Of a stretch of 49,387 bases of DNA, positions 39,437 through 48,930 are shown piece by piece (position 1 is the first letter of the stretch; the number at the start of each line of letters is the position of its first letter). The stretch spans positions 1 through 49,387 of the forward strand of contig CAJMOP010000004.1 of the NCBI GenBank assembly GCA_905215115.1, written 5' to 3'. The DNA comes from an uncultured bacterium (GTDB taxonomy: Bacteria > Actinomycetota > Coriobacteriia > Coriobacteriales > Coriobacteriaceae). The position numbers and the translations under genes were made by a program. Below the pieces are notes generated by a model. It searched no databases. It saw only the letters and a program-made list of their open reading frames with translations, and was not told the DNA's origin.

Positions 39437-40900
39437 CTACTCCATCATGTCGAGGACGGAGGGGCGAAGCTCGCTCTCGGCAGCCTCGGGATCGGTCTCG
39501 CGCAGGCGGTTGATGTAGCGGTTGTACCACATCACGGCAAGGCCCAGGAAGATAACTACACCGCCAACGTTGTAGACCAGTGTCAGCCACAGAGGCTGAT
39601 CGAGCGGGATGGTGCCGCAGATAAGCACGAAGCAGAAGACCACAAGCAGGAATGCAGCAATGGCCAGGCCAAAGGTACGCGAACCCATGCGGAAGCCACG
39701 GGGAGCAGCGTCGAAGTTCTTGCGCAGCATAAAGTAGGCAAGCAGGATCAGCAGCGGCGGGAGCAGAGCGGTGGCAGCCGTCATGTTGGTGACGATCATG
39801 AGCAGGTCGTCTAGGTTGCCGGAGCCCAGGGCCGGGATGATCAGGATGGGGACGACGATGGCAAACTGCAGCCAGGCAGCGCGGGCAGGAATGCCGTGCT
39901 CGTTGAGCTCGACGATCTTGCTACCAAAGACGCCCTTGGGGATCTCGGTGAAGAAGACCTTGATGGGAGCAGAGGTCCACATCATGAGGGAGCCCAGCGT
40001 GGCAGCGAGAAGGATCAGGCCAATGACGCGCGTGGACACTTCCATGGGAATGCCAAAGTGGGCAAAGACAGCGCCGAATACGTCGAAGATACCGGTGGAG
40101 ATGGCAACGCCGCCCTCGGGAATGAACAGGTTGACCAGCAGCGAAGCGCCTGCATACAGAAGGCCGATGGTCAGGCCGGCGATAACGACGGTGCGCACGA
40201 AGGCCTTGACGCCACCCTTAAGGTCGTTAAGGAACACGCCGACAGACTCAGCGCCGCCAACGCCCTGGATGATCCAGGCAAGCGTACCGAAGAAGCCCCA
40301 CATAGTTGCGAAGTTGGTCGTGTCGGGAGCCATGTTAGCGGGGGTAGGAGCCGTAGCGAACTCGACGCCGCCAAAGGCAGCAGCCAGGGACAGCAAGATG
40401 AACACGGCAGTCAGGCCGAGAGCCGCGGTCGAGCCGAAGGAGGAAATGGAGCCGATCCACTTAGCGCCCTTGGTCGAAACCCACGTGGCGATAGCAAAGA
40501 CGACGATCTCGATAATGGTGATCCACAGCTGCGAGAGCTCGGCATTGGCACCAAAGAACACGTAGCTCGCGTAAATGATGACGTTAGGCAGGACGGACGC
40601 AAAGTAGAACAGGTTAACGAACCAGTAGCTAAACGCCGTCAGGAATGCCCAGCGGCCGCCCATCGAGGTCTTGACCCAGGCGTACACGCCCGACTCGGAG
40701 TCCTTGTTAAGGCCGACGAACTCGGCGGTAACCAGGGTATAGGGGACAAAGTACAAAAGCGTGGCGAAGAAGAACGACGGCGCAGCTGCCAAGCCGATGG
40801 CCGCGTTGTTGTTGATGATGTTCTTGATACCGAACACGGCGGCGACCGTCATGCCCAGCAGAGCGAACGAACCAATCGTTCCTCGTTTTTCAGAGCTCAT
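39437..40900 (-). CDS. APC-superfamily amino acid permease (glutamate/GABA antiporter-like)
   Basis: A 487-residue carrier with 12 predicted helices; ATG at 40900 (MSSEKRGTIG) after GGGAGGG. The first helix holds the substrate-binding unwound segment GMTVAAVFGIKNI. SESGVYAWVKTSMGGRWAFL and IQGVGGAESVGVFLNDLKGG match the YjeM/GadC-like branch. The C-terminus is charged and cytoplasmic. Exchange of amino acids such as glutamate is likely; the substrate cannot be set from sequence. It is monocistronic, with a terminator at 39362. Confidence 0.88.
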   Translation of the reverse strand: MSSEKRGTIGSFALLGMTVAAVFGIKNIINNNAAIGLAAAPSFFFATLLYFVPYTLVTAEFVGLNKDSESGVYAWVKTSMGGRWAFLTAFSYWFVNLFYFASVLPNVIIYASYVFFGANAELSQLWITIIEIVVFAIATWVSTKGAKWIGSISSFGSTAALGLTAVFILLSLAAAFGGVEFATAPTPANMAPDTTNFATMWGFFGTLAWIIQGVGGAESVGVFLNDLKGGVKAFVRTVVIAGLTIGLLYAGASLLVNLFIPEGGVAISTGIFDVFGAVFAHFGIPMEVSTRVIGLILLAATLGSLMMWTSAPIKVFFTEIPKGVFGSKIVELNEHGIPARAAWLQFAIVVPILIIPALGSGNLDDLLMIVTNMTAATALLPPLLILLAYFMLRKNFDAAPRGFRMGSRTFGLAIAAFLLVVFCFVLICGTIPLDQPLWLTLVYNVGGVVIFLGLAVMWYNRYINRLRETDPEAAESELRPSVLDMME

Positions 40901-40977
40901 AAGCCCTCCCAATCATCCGTTATATCTCATCTAAAACCGTCCGGACTGCAAGCGCAATCGTGGACGGCGCACCTGCT

Positions 40978-41019
40978 AAGGGGAATGGGGAAAAGGGAGT
41001 CAACAAAGCCATCCCCCTT
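40978..41019 (-). terminator. Possible terminator after ebgC
   Basis: Inverted repeat AAGGGGAATGG / CCATCCCCCTT with one mismatch, 35 nt after the ebgC stop; no clear U-tract. Confidence 0.35.
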
Positions 41020-41053
41020 AACGGCGCTAAGCAAACGCCCAAACGGACGAATA

Positions 41054-41509
41054 CTACTTGTTGGGGAAGGAATGACCTTCAACCGTCACGTGCAGTACCA
41101 CGACGCGGGAATCCGCGACATCGGCCACGACACGGTAGGCCTCGTCAATTTCGACGACGGCAACGCCGCCGGCGGGAATCGTCACGGTCTCCCCCATACC
41201 CTCAAAGCGCTCGCGATCGTCGATATCGCTGTAAGTGCGCGTGCAGGTAAGATCCGCCTTGGAAGCCACCTCGACGGTCAGGTCGCCGTCGAGCGGAGCG
41301 AGCACGGCATGGTAGCGACGGTGACCGACCAGATCGGCGGTAGCGGCCTCGCGGGCATAGACCCACCAGTACACCAACGAGTCGCCGATGGAGTAAGCCA
41401 CGTCGTGCTGCAGGTCGGCAACGCCATCGAGCGCCTGACCGGTGCGCATCCACTTCTTGACGGACTTCATCTGAGCGTCGAAATCGACGCGCGAGTTAAA
41501 GACATGCAT
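41054..41509 (-). CDS. ebgC: YhcH/YjgK/YiaL family protein, EbgC-like beta-galactosidase accessory subunit
   Basis: A 151-residue cupin-like protein. ATG at 41509 lies 4 nt past the ebgA stop and its AAGGAGG site is inside the end of ebgA, so translation is coupled. Family blocks: GHRRYHAVLAPLDGDLTVEV (His region), YSDIDDRERFEG and AYRVVADVADSRVVVLHVTVEG (conserved His). E. coli EbgC is the small subunit that gives the Ebg beta-galactosidase full activity, and gene order here is the same. Length agrees with EbgC (149). Confidence 0.88.
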   Translation of the reverse strand: MHVFNSRVDFDAQMKSVKKWMRTGQALDGVADLQHDVAYSIGDSLVYWWVYAREAATADLVGHRRYHAVLAPLDGDLTVEVASKADLTCTRTYSDIDDRERFEGMGETVTIPAGGVAVVEIDEAYRVVADVADSRVVVLHVTVEGHSFPNK

Positions 41510-41512
41510 GAC

Positions 41513-44500
41513 TTATGCCTCCTTAATGGGTGCCAGCGCCTGAGCCAGATCGGCAGACGTCAGCGGTCGCAGGGACACCTCAAAGCTGAAGCTCTCAAAA
41601 CGGGTGCGGTAGGAATCGAGCACCTCGGAACCCCAAGAGTTCGAACCAAGGCCGAGCAGCTGGTCGTTGATATTGACCGTAACCGTGTCGCCCTTGACAA
41701 GGTCGTAGACGTGCTTGGCGTTATCGATGGCCTCGCAGCTATAGGGCCATGCCGAGAACGAGAACGGGTTGGAAGCGGCGTCGCTCGGACGCGTCACGAC
41801 CAGACCGTCACCGTGGCTAGAGCGCAGGGCGACCCAACGGGTGCCCTCGCGGTTAGCGCAATCCTGAGGCATAACGTAGGGCGTGAACATGTCGTCGACC
41901 GTAGTGCGGTAATGACCGACCGGGTTGGCGCGCAGCGAGTCCGGATAGTTCTCGCCCGGGCCGTGGCCATACCACTCGACGGCACGATCGCAACCGGGGA
42001 CCTCGAAGGAGATGCCGATGCGCGGGATGATATCCGAGTAATCGCCGTAGGGCTCGCCGGAAACCTTGAGGTCGACGCGACCGCTCGGAAGCACGGTGTA
42101 GACGAGCTCGACGCGCATGCCGAACGCGCAGACGGGAGGAGCGATACGCTGGCTCACGGTAACGACGACCGCATTGCCATCCTGCTTCCAAGAAACCTTG
42201 CGGGTAGACGTCTGCATCACATCGATGAAGTTGTCCTTCCACAGTGAGTCATACTCCTGGGCATGGTTATCGACGAGCGGATGCCAAAAACCAACCTGGG
42301 GACCAGAGGCCATGACGTCGCGGCCGGATGCCTTCCACTCGCTCACGGTACCGTTGACTTTGCTGAAGGTCAGCTCGCCGTTGAGGGAGTGGATGCGGAT
42401 CTCCTGCTCGGTCTCCTCAACCGTAAGCTCAGGACGAGCGGGGGGCACGATGGCCGGCGCCGGATGGTTTGCGATGGCAAACTGGCTTGCGCCCAGCTGG
42501 AACATCGGCTCGCACCAGACGTGAGCGGCCATGGTGTAGGCGCGCACGGTCAGCAGGGTCTCGCCCACTGCGGCCTCGCGAATCACCAGCGGCAGCTGGA
42601 CGGACTCGCCGGGGGCAACCGCGCCGGGCATGAGCGTCTTGCGGCAGACCACGTCGCCGTCCACCAGGGTCTCGGCCGACAGGCAGACATCCTCGAGGGT
42701 GGTGAACCAACGCTTGTTGGTGACGGTCAGCTCGCCTGCCTCGGCGTCATAAGCCATGCGGACCGGGCAGATGACCTGGCCGTACTCGGTAAGGCCCGGG
42801 CTCGGCTGCTGCCAGGGGAACACCATGCCATCGATGCAGAAGTTGCTGTTGTTGGGGTAATCGCCGTTGTCGCCACCATACATATCGTAGGCAACGCCGT
42901 CCTCGGTCACAGCAGCCAAACCGTGGTCGCACCATTCCCAGATAAACTGGCCTTGGATGCAATCCCAGCGATCGAAGACCTCCTGGTACTCGGACAGGCC
43001 TCCGGGACCGTTGCCCATGGAGTGACCGTACTCGCAGTTGATGCGCGGCTTGGGGAACGGATGCTCACCAAAGTCGTTCATCTGCGAAACACGGGAGTAC
43101 ATCGTGGAAATGACGTCGACGGTATCGGCGTTGCGGTCCTCCTCGTAATGGACCGGACGATCATCGAGCTCGTGAGCCTTGGCGTACATCGCGCGGATGT
43201 TGCAGCCATAGCCGCTCTCGTTGCCCATCGACCACATAATGATGCAGGCATGGTTGCGTTCCTGCATCACCAGGCGCTCAATGCGGTCGACGTAGGCCGG
43301 CTCCCATGCCGGGTCGTCGGTGACCAGGGCGATATTGCCGATATTCTCGAAGCCGTGGCTCTCCATATCGGTCTCGGCGACCAGCATGATGCCATACTCA
43401 TCACACAGCTCGTAGAAGCGCGGGTCATTGGCATAGTGAGAGGTGCGCACCGCGTTGATGTTGTGCCGCTTCATGAGCTCCAGGTCGCGGCGCATGCGAT
43501 CGAGGCCCACGGCGCGACCCTTGTGATCGTCGTGATCGTGGCGGTTGACGCCATGCATCTTAAAGTAAGTGCCGTTGAGGTAGATATGATTGCCCTCGAC
43601 CGTCACCTCGGCAAGTCCCTGGTGATGCGGAACGTACTCGCTGACCTCGTCGCCGTCGTAGACCTCAAACGTAAGGTCATAGAGGAAGGGGTCCTCGGGG
43701 TTCCAGAAGTGGGCATCGGCAACGCTGCACTCGGCATGGCCATCGACGCACTCGCCCGTAGCGACCACGTTCTCGCCATCGCTGAGCGTAAACACGACGC
43801 GGGAAGCGCCCTCGGCCACCGTATCGAGCGTGATCAGAGCGGCATCGCCCTCGCGGTGCGTGCGGAACCTAAAGTCGACCAGGTGCGCGGCGGGACGCTG
43901 CATAAGGTACACATCGCGGAAGATGCCCGAGGCCCACCACATGTCCTGATCCTCGATATAGCTGCCATCGCTGTACTGCAGGACCTTGACCGCAAACAGG
44001 TTGTCGCCCTCGACGAGCGCGTCGGTCACGTCGAACTCGGCAGACAGGCGCGAGCCCTTGGTCATGCCGATAAACTGACCGTTGACGTACAGCTCACCAT
44101 AGCTCTCGATGCCGTCAAAGCGAATGATCTCGCGAGCGCCGGCAGGCACGGCGGGAAGGTTGACGATGCGCTGGTAGACGCCCGTGGGGTCGTCGGAGGG
44201 AACGAACGGCTGATCCACCGGGAACGGGAAACCCTCGTCGGTATAGGCAAGATTGCCATAGCCATCCACCTGCCACAGGTGCGGAACCTCCACGTGATCC
44301 CACTCGGGCTCGTACGTAGAGAGCTCCTCGTTGGAAACGGCAGCAGGCCCCTCAAAGAGGCGGAACTGCCACGAGCCAGACAGCTGGACAAACCCGCGCG
44401 ACAGCTCGCGGCTGTACGTAGCGGCGAGATCGGCGGTCTCGTAACCCATAAAGTACGCATGGGGTGCCAGGCGGTTCCTGTGGGCGAGCGCTTGGTTTTC

Positions 44501-44521
44501 CCAATCGTTAATGGCGTCCAT
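41513..44521 (-). CDS. ebgA: GH2 beta-galactosidase large subunit
   Basis: A 1002-residue cytoplasmic enzyme that cleaves lactose and other beta-galactosides. ATG at 44521 after GAAGGAG. Five-domain LacZ/EbgA layout: N-terminal jelly roll (GSWQFRLFEGP, VPHLWQVDGYGN), the TIM barrel with acid/base Glu435 in SMGNESGYG and nucleophile Glu497 in INCEYGHSM, and the C-terminal beta-galactosidase small-chain domain (GPQVGFWHPLVDNH, EWYGHGPGENYPD). It ends at a stop overlapping the ebgC ribosome site. Three CAACCGGTTG operators upstream and a divergent LacI gene indicate repression lifted by a galactoside. LacZ is the alternative name; the EbgC partner favours EbgA. Confidence 0.95.
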   Translation of the reverse strand: MDAINDWENQALAHRNRLAPHAYFMGYETADLAATYSRELSRGFVQLSGSWQFRLFEGPAAVSNEELSTYEPEWDHVEVPHLWQVDGYGNLAYTDEGFPFPVDQPFVPSDDPTGVYQRIVNLPAVPAGAREIIRFDGIESYGELYVNGQFIGMTKGSRLSAEFDVTDALVEGDNLFAVKVLQYSDGSYIEDQDMWWASGIFRDVYLMQRPAAHLVDFRFRTHREGDAALITLDTVAEGASRVVFTLSDGENVVATGECVDGHAECSVADAHFWNPEDPFLYDLTFEVYDGDEVSEYVPHHQGLAEVTVEGNHIYLNGTYFKMHGVNRHDHDDHKGRAVGLDRMRRDLELMKRHNINAVRTSHYANDPRFYELCDEYGIMLVAETDMESHGFENIGNIALVTDDPAWEPAYVDRIERLVMQERNHACIIMWSMGNESGYGCNIRAMYAKAHELDDRPVHYEEDRNADTVDVISTMYSRVSQMNDFGEHPFPKPRINCEYGHSMGNGPGGLSEYQEVFDRWDCIQGQFIWEWCDHGLAAVTEDGVAYDMYGGDNGDYPNNSNFCIDGMVFPWQQPSPGLTEYGQVICPVRMAYDAEAGELTVTNKRWFTTLEDVCLSAETLVDGDVVCRKTLMPGAVAPGESVQLPLVIREAAVGETLLTVRAYTMAAHVWCEPMFQLGASQFAIANHPAPAIVPPARPELTVEETEQEIRIHSLNGELTFSKVNGTVSEWKASGRDVMASGPQVGFWHPLVDNHAQEYDSLWKDNFIDVMQTSTRKVSWKQDGNAVVVTVSQRIAPPVCAFGMRVELVYTVLPSGRVDLKVSGEPYGDYSDIIPRIGISFEVPGCDRAVEWYGHGPGENYPDSLRANPVGHYRTTVDDMFTPYVMPQDCANREGTRWVALRSSHGDGLVVTRPSDAASNPFSFSAWPYSCEAIDNAKHVYDLVKGDTVTVNINDQLLGLGSNSWGSEVLDSYRTRFESFSFEVSLRPLTSADLAQALAPIKEA

Positions 44522-44556
44522 GGTGATGCTCCTTCGTCATCGTAGTGATTCTTGTG

Positions 44557-44653
44557 CAACCGGTTGTCCTTATCTTACGGGCGGTGCAAAATGTTGTGCA
44601 ACCGGTTGTCTGCTGAACGGTCGATTTAGCCGGATTAACGGTGCAACCGGTTG
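44557..44653. promoter_or_regulatory. Three CAACCGGTTG operators in the ebgA/lacI divergent region
   Basis: CAACCGGTTG at 44557-44566, 44599-44608 and 44644-44653, spaced 42 and 45 bp, about four helical turns each. A 29-nt motif (CTGAACGGTCGATTTAGCC...) at 44613-44641 fills the space between the second and third. These are likely sites for the LacI protein at 44893. Confidence 0.75.
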
Positions 44654-44892
44654 TACAACCGCGATACTTATGCCACCCTGAGTATCGATGCATCGCGCAA
44701 AACATCGTTCTTAAGCTCGCGGACATCCGCCGTCCCGCTGCTTCTCGCCTATGTAGGACGTATTTAATCGCGGCTTATTGCAAAACGACACCGATCACCG
44801 GGTATCGCAAACGCCGTTCAGGCGCACTATAGTAATCTGTATCCGCATTAGCCTCTATCGATAGCCACCGACCAAATTGCTCAGGAGACGCC

Positions 44893-45909
44893 ATGACCCA
44901 GCCAGTTCGCACCGCACCTACGCTTGCCGAGGTTGCCGCAGCTGCCGGCGTGTCGCGCTCCACGGCATCGCGCGCCCTCAACGATTCGCCCCGCATTAGC
45001 GAGGAAACCAAAAAGCGCGTCCGTGCGGCGGCCAAGAAAGTCAATTTTGTCCCCAACGCTCGCGGCCGAGCGCTCGCTGTCGGGCGCACGGAAATCATCG
45101 CCGTGCTCGTGACCGAGCCCCTGAGTGAGCTCTTCAGCGACCCCACCTATAGCGAATTTTTGAGCGGCATTACCGAGGAACTGTCGGAGTCGTCCTATCT
45201 GTCCGTTATCTTGCAGGCGTCTTCTACGCATGAGCGCAACCGCGCACGCGAGCACTTTGAGCGCCGCTCGTTCGACGCCGTGATCGACGTCTCCCCCTAC
45301 AAGGGCAGCGAGCTGCTCGAGGTGCTGCGCGAGCTGGGTGTACCCACCGTGTTGTGCGGCCAGCTCGAGGGCCACCCCTATCGCGATGTGTTCTCGACAG
45401 TCTACTCTGACGACGAAGAGGGCGGACGCTTTGCAGCGCTCGCTATGAAAGAGCGCGGGCGCAAAGATATCGTCGCCGTGTTGGGACCGCAAGACAACCC
45501 CGCTGTTGTCGACCGCCTGCGCGGCTACCGCGCCGTCTTGGGCGAAGACCTCCCAGACGCAAACGTTATCTATACCGGCTGGAACAGCGGAGACGGCTAT
45601 CAGGCCATGCACCAGATCCTCGCGCGCGAGATTGCTTTCGATGGCGTGCTCTGCGGATCGGACCGTATCGCGGCTGGCGTCATCACCGCACTCAACGAGG
45701 CAGGCCTATCTGTTCCGGCGGACGTTTCCGTCGTCGGCTTCGACGATCACGAGATTGCGGCGTGCTGCGTCCCCGCGCTCACGACCGTCCGCCAGCCCCT
45801 GCGCGAAGAAGGCCACATGGCCGCCAACATTGCGCTCGACATGATCACGGGCGCCGAGCCCACCACCTCCGTGATGCACATGCAGCTAATTCAGAGAGAC
45901 TCGCTATAA
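44893..45909 (+). CDS. LacI-family repressor of the ebgA-ebgC operon
   Basis: A 338-residue regulator; ATG after CAGGAG. The N-terminal helix-turn-helix reads TLAEVAAAAGVSRSTASRAL and the hinge ARGRALAVGRTE. The effector domain is of the periplasmic-binding type (IIAVLVTEPLSELFSDPTYS, DAVIDVSPYKG, YSDDEEGGRFAA, VVGFDDHEIAA, LTTVRQPLREEG). It is divergent from ebgA with three matching palindromes in between, the usual arrangement of a local repressor. The inducer is probably a beta-galactoside or galactose. Confidence 0.92.
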   Translation: MTQPVRTAPTLAEVAAAAGVSRSTASRALNDSPRISEETKKRVRAAAKKVNFVPNARGRALAVGRTEIIAVLVTEPLSELFSDPTYSEFLSGITEELSESSYLSVILQASSTHERNRAREHFERRSFDAVIDVSPYKGSELLEVLRELGVPTVLCGQLEGHPYRDVFSTVYSDDEEGGRFAALAMKERGRKDIVAVLGPQDNPAVVDRLRGYRAVLGEDLPDANVIYTGWNSGDGYQAMHQILAREIAFDGVLCGSDRIAAGVITALNEAGLSVPADVSVVGFDDHEIAACCVPALTTVRQPLREEGHMAANIALDMITGAEPTTSVMHMQLIQRDSL

Positions 45910-45915
45910 GAAACT

Positions 45916-46083
45916 GGGACAGGCTTTCCGCCAGACAGTTGTTGCGGAAAGCCTGCCCCGTTTTGAGTGCTCATTCTGGGGCACAGTTTCCGTTAGACCG
46001 CTCAACCGGAAACTGTGCCCCATTATTTTGCCGAATTCTGGGTCGCGCTTTCCCAGAGGACCCCCTTTGGGAAAGCGCGACCC
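45916..46083 (+). repeat. Array of three 16-bp hairpins after the lacI-type gene
   Basis: Hairpin 1 45916-45959 (GGGACAGGCTTTCCGC, one mismatch), hairpin 2 45977-46022 (TGGGGCACAGTTTCCG, perfect), hairpin 3 46040-46083 (GGGTCGCGCTTTCCCA, perfect). They start about 62 nt apart. Half-copies continue at 46085-46125. Hairpin 1 is followed by GTTTTG and may terminate the lacI gene. Between convergent genes; no coding potential. Confidence 0.7.
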
Positions 46084-46160
46084 GTTCTGGACGCAGATTC
46101 CGGGACGCACTTTCCGCGACGCCCGGTCATCCCATGCCCCCACAACCTCGGCGCATAAAA

Positions 46161-46191
46161 AACGAGGGAAGGCGCGCGTCCTTCCCTCGTT
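46161..46191 (-). terminator. Terminator of aspS
   Basis: A 12-bp stem AACGAGGGAAGG / CCTTCCCTCGTT with TTTTTTATG following on the minus strand, 24 nt after the stop. Confidence 0.9.
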
Positions 46192-46214
46192 ACGGGCAAT
46201 ATGTAGCCGCTCGC

Positions 46215-48002
46215 CTACATCAGGCGCAGGCTAACGTCCTTGAGCTGGGCGCCGCTAACGGCACTCGGGGCGCCCGACATGAGGTCGGAGCCGCTGGCCG
46301 TCTTGGGGAACGCCATGACGTCGCGGATGGAGTCGGAACCGGTGAGCAGCATGCACACGCGGTCCAGGCCCAGAGCGAAACCGCCCATCGGGGGCGCACC
46401 AAACTTGAGCGCCTCCATGAGGAAGCCAAACTGAGACTCGGCGCGCTCCTCGGTAAAGCCCAGGAGCTTGAGCATGGACATCTGCATCTCGGCGTTGTGG
46501 ATACGCATACCGCCGCCACCGGCCTCAAAGCCGTCCATGACAAAGTCGTAGGTGCAAGAACCGGCTGCCAACGGATTGGCCTCGATCTTGGCGATGTCGG
46601 TCTCGGTCGGCAGGGTGAAGGGCTGGTGCTCGGCAGCGTAAGCCTTGCGGTCCTCGTCCCAGTGGAACAGCGGGAAGTTGACGACCCACAGGAAGTCGTG
46701 GCCCTCGCGCTTGATCTCGAGCGCGTTAGCCATGTGGGAACGCATGCCGCCCAGGATCTCGTCGGAGAGCAGGCGCGGGCCGGCGGCGAACATCACAAGG
46801 TCGCCGGGCTCGACGTCCATGCGCTCGCGCAGGGCGGCCATCTCCTCGTCCGAGAAGAACTTGACGATGGGGCTGTTGATGGAGCCGTCCTCGCGGAATG
46901 CGATCCAGGCCAGGCCCTTGGCGCCAAACGTGGAAGCCACGCCGGCAAGCTTATCAATCTTGGCGCGAGCCCAGGCACCGGCGCCCTTGGCGTTGATGGC
47001 CTTGACGACAGAGCCCTCCTCGTTCGCGGCAGTCGCAAAGACCTTGAACTTGGAGTTGGCGAAGATGTCGGTCAGGTCGACCAAGTGCATGCCATAGCGG
47101 GTATCGGGCTTGTCGGAGCCATAGGTGTCCATGGCCTCCCAGTAGTTCATGCGACGCAGCGGCGTGGGCATCTCGACACCCATGCGGCCGAAGGCATCGG
47201 CAAGAACCTCTTCGAGCGCGCTCATAACGTCGTTCTGGTCCACGAAGGACATCTCGATATCGACCTGGGTGAACTCGGGCTGACGGTCGGCACGCAAGTC
47301 CTCGTCGCGGAAGCACTTGGCAACCTGATAGTAGCGCTCGACGCCACCGACCATAAGCAGCTGCTTCAGGAGCTGCGGGGACTGCGGCAGGGCGTAGAAG
47401 TTGCCCGGCTGGATGCGGCTGGGGACGATGAAGTCGCGGGCGCCCTCGGGCGTGGACTTGAACAGGGAGGGCGTCTCGACCTCCATGAACTCACGCTTGT
47501 GCAGCGCCTCGCGAATGGCAAAGGTAAAGTCGGAGCGCAGCTTGAGGTTGGCCATCATCTCGGGACGACGGAGGTCCAGATAGCGATAGCGCAGACGGGT
47601 GTCCTCGCTGGTCTCGATGCCGTCCTCGATCTGGAACGGCGGGGTGACGGACGTGTTGAGCACCTCGGCGTGGTCGGTCAGGACCTCGATCTCGCCGGTC
47701 GCGAGCTTGGTGTTGGTGGTCTCCTCGCCACGGGCGCGCACGACGCCGTGGATCTTGATGGGCCACTCGGGACGCATGGTCTCGGCGATCTTAAAGGCGT
47801 CGCCGTCGGAGTGCTCGGGGTCGAAGGTGAGCTGCGTGATACCCTCGCGGTCGCGAAGGTCGCAGAAGATAAGGCCGCCGTGGTCGCGGCGACGGCTCAC
47901 CCAACCGGTGAGGGTGACCTCTTCGCCCACGTTCTCGAAGCGAAGCTCGCCGCAGGTACGGGTGTGCATGGAATGCTCGTCGATGGGACGGGTCTGGCTC
48001 AT
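46215..48002 (-). CDS. aspS: Aspartyl-tRNA synthetase
   Basis: Charges tRNA-Asp. The 595-residue product starts at ATG 48002 after AAAGGAGG. It has an N-terminal OB-fold anticodon-binding domain (GEEVTLTGWVSRRRDHGGLI, FCDLRDREGITQL), class II motif 1 to 3 (FMEVETPSLFKSTPEGARDF, CFRDEDLRADRQPEFTQVDI, GFALGLDRVCMLLTG) and a bacterial GAD insertion between motifs 2 and 3. Whether it is discriminating or also charges tRNA-Asn cannot be told here. Divergent from serB. Confidence 0.97.
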   Translation of the reverse strand: MSQTRPIDEHSMHTRTCGELRFENVGEEVTLTGWVSRRRDHGGLIFCDLRDREGITQLTFDPEHSDGDAFKIAETMRPEWPIKIHGVVRARGEETTNTKLATGEIEVLTDHAEVLNTSVTPPFQIEDGIETSEDTRLRYRYLDLRRPEMMANLKLRSDFTFAIREALHKREFMEVETPSLFKSTPEGARDFIVPSRIQPGNFYALPQSPQLLKQLLMVGGVERYYQVAKCFRDEDLRADRQPEFTQVDIEMSFVDQNDVMSALEEVLADAFGRMGVEMPTPLRRMNYWEAMDTYGSDKPDTRYGMHLVDLTDIFANSKFKVFATAANEEGSVVKAINAKGAGAWARAKIDKLAGVASTFGAKGLAWIAFREDGSINSPIVKFFSDEEMAALRERMDVEPGDLVMFAAGPRLLSDEILGGMRSHMANALEIKREGHDFLWVVNFPLFHWDEDRKAYAAEHQPFTLPTETDIAKIEANPLAAGSCTYDFVMDGFEAGGGGMRIHNAEMQMSMLKLLGFTEERAESQFGFLMEALKFGAPPMGGFALGLDRVCMLLTGSDSIRDVMAFPKTASGSDLMSGAPSAVSGAQLKDVSLRLM

Positions 48003-48258
48003 ACCAGTGATCCTCCTTTATGGATCTGTGCCGCCCCGTGTCGTTCCGGGCGGCGTCGTACAGATTTGCCCAGCCTGCGTAAACCGCGCAGCCAGACATG
48101 GCGTTCTATCTTATCGCACTCGCGTCGATGTGCCGCGAAAAAGTGGCTCCTGCCCAAAGACTTGACGGAGACGAAACAATTGACGCGCCGCGACACCCGC
48201 CCGCGCTCGTCACGTGCGACAATATGCCCCAATAAAACAGCACTCGGAAAGGCCCGCC

Positions 48259-48894
48259 ATGACCGCACACCTCATCGTTATGGATATCGACTCCACGCTC
48301 ATCAACCAGGAGGTCATCGACCTGTTGGGCGAGGAGGCCGGCGTAGGCGAGCAGGTGGCACAGATCACTGAGCGCGCCATGCGCGGCGAGCTTGACTTTA
48401 AGCAGGCACTCGAGGAGCGCGTGGGGCTGCTCGCCGGCCTGGACGAGAGCGTGTTCGAGCGCACCTTTGAGCGTGTGACGTTTACCCCCGGCGCGCTGGA
48501 GCTTGTGCGCTCGGCGCACAGCAAGGGCTGGAAGGTCGGCGTGGTAAGCGGCGGCTTTCACGAGGTCGCCGATAAGATCGTGACCGCCGCGGGCATCGAT
48601 TTTTGCCTGGCTAACCGCCTGGAGGTCGTGGACGGCAAGCTCACGGGTAAGCTGGCGGCAGACATCGTGACCAAGGAGTCCAAGCTCATCCAGCTGCTGG
48701 ACTGGGCAGTTGAGTGCGGCGTCGACATGGCCCATACGGTCGCTATTGGCGACGGGGCAAATGACATCCCCATGATCCAGGCCGCAGGCACGGGCATCGC
48801 ATTTTGCGCCAAGCCCAAGACGCGCGAGGCGGCCCCGTTTGCCATCGACGAGCGCAACCTGATGCTCGCCATGGACATCATCCTGCGCGACTAG
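48259..48894 (+). CDS. serB: Phosphoserine phosphatase
   Basis: Last step of serine synthesis: phosphoserine to serine. ATG at 48259 follows GGAAAGG; an upstream ATG has no site. The 211-residue HAD-superfamily protein has the nucleophile motif MDIDSTLINQEVIDLL (DxD), SGGFHEV (motif II), the Lys in VTKESKL (motif III) and GDGANDIPMIQAAG (motif IV). It lacks the N-terminal ACT-like domain of longer SerB proteins, as in many Gram-positive bacteria. 256 nt separate it from the divergent aspS. Confidence 0.93.
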   Translation: MTAHLIVMDIDSTLINQEVIDLLGEEAGVGEQVAQITERAMRGELDFKQALEERVGLLAGLDESVFERTFERVTFTPGALELVRSAHSKGWKVGVVSGGFHEVADKIVTAAGIDFCLANRLEVVDGKLTGKLAADIVTKESKLIQLLDWAVECGVDMAHTVAIGDGANDIPMIQAAGTGIAFCAKPKTREAAPFAIDERNLMLAMDIILRD

Positions 48895-48930
48895 TCAATC
48901 CATCTAACAATTGAATCAGTCTGTCCTATA

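Noticed and set aside
39896..42247. Plus-strand frame of 783 codons
   Set aside because: It runs antisense across the APC permease, EbgC and part of EbgA, all clearly real, and has low-complexity antisense composition.
45916..46083. CRISPR array
   Set aside because: Units are palindromic hairpins of differing sequence, not identical repeats separated by unique spacers, and no cas genes are present.
45762..48371. Plus-strand frame of 869 codons through the hairpin array and opposite aspS
   Set aside because: It begins inside the lacI gene in another frame and crosses palindromic non-coding DNA; aspS on the other strand is complete.
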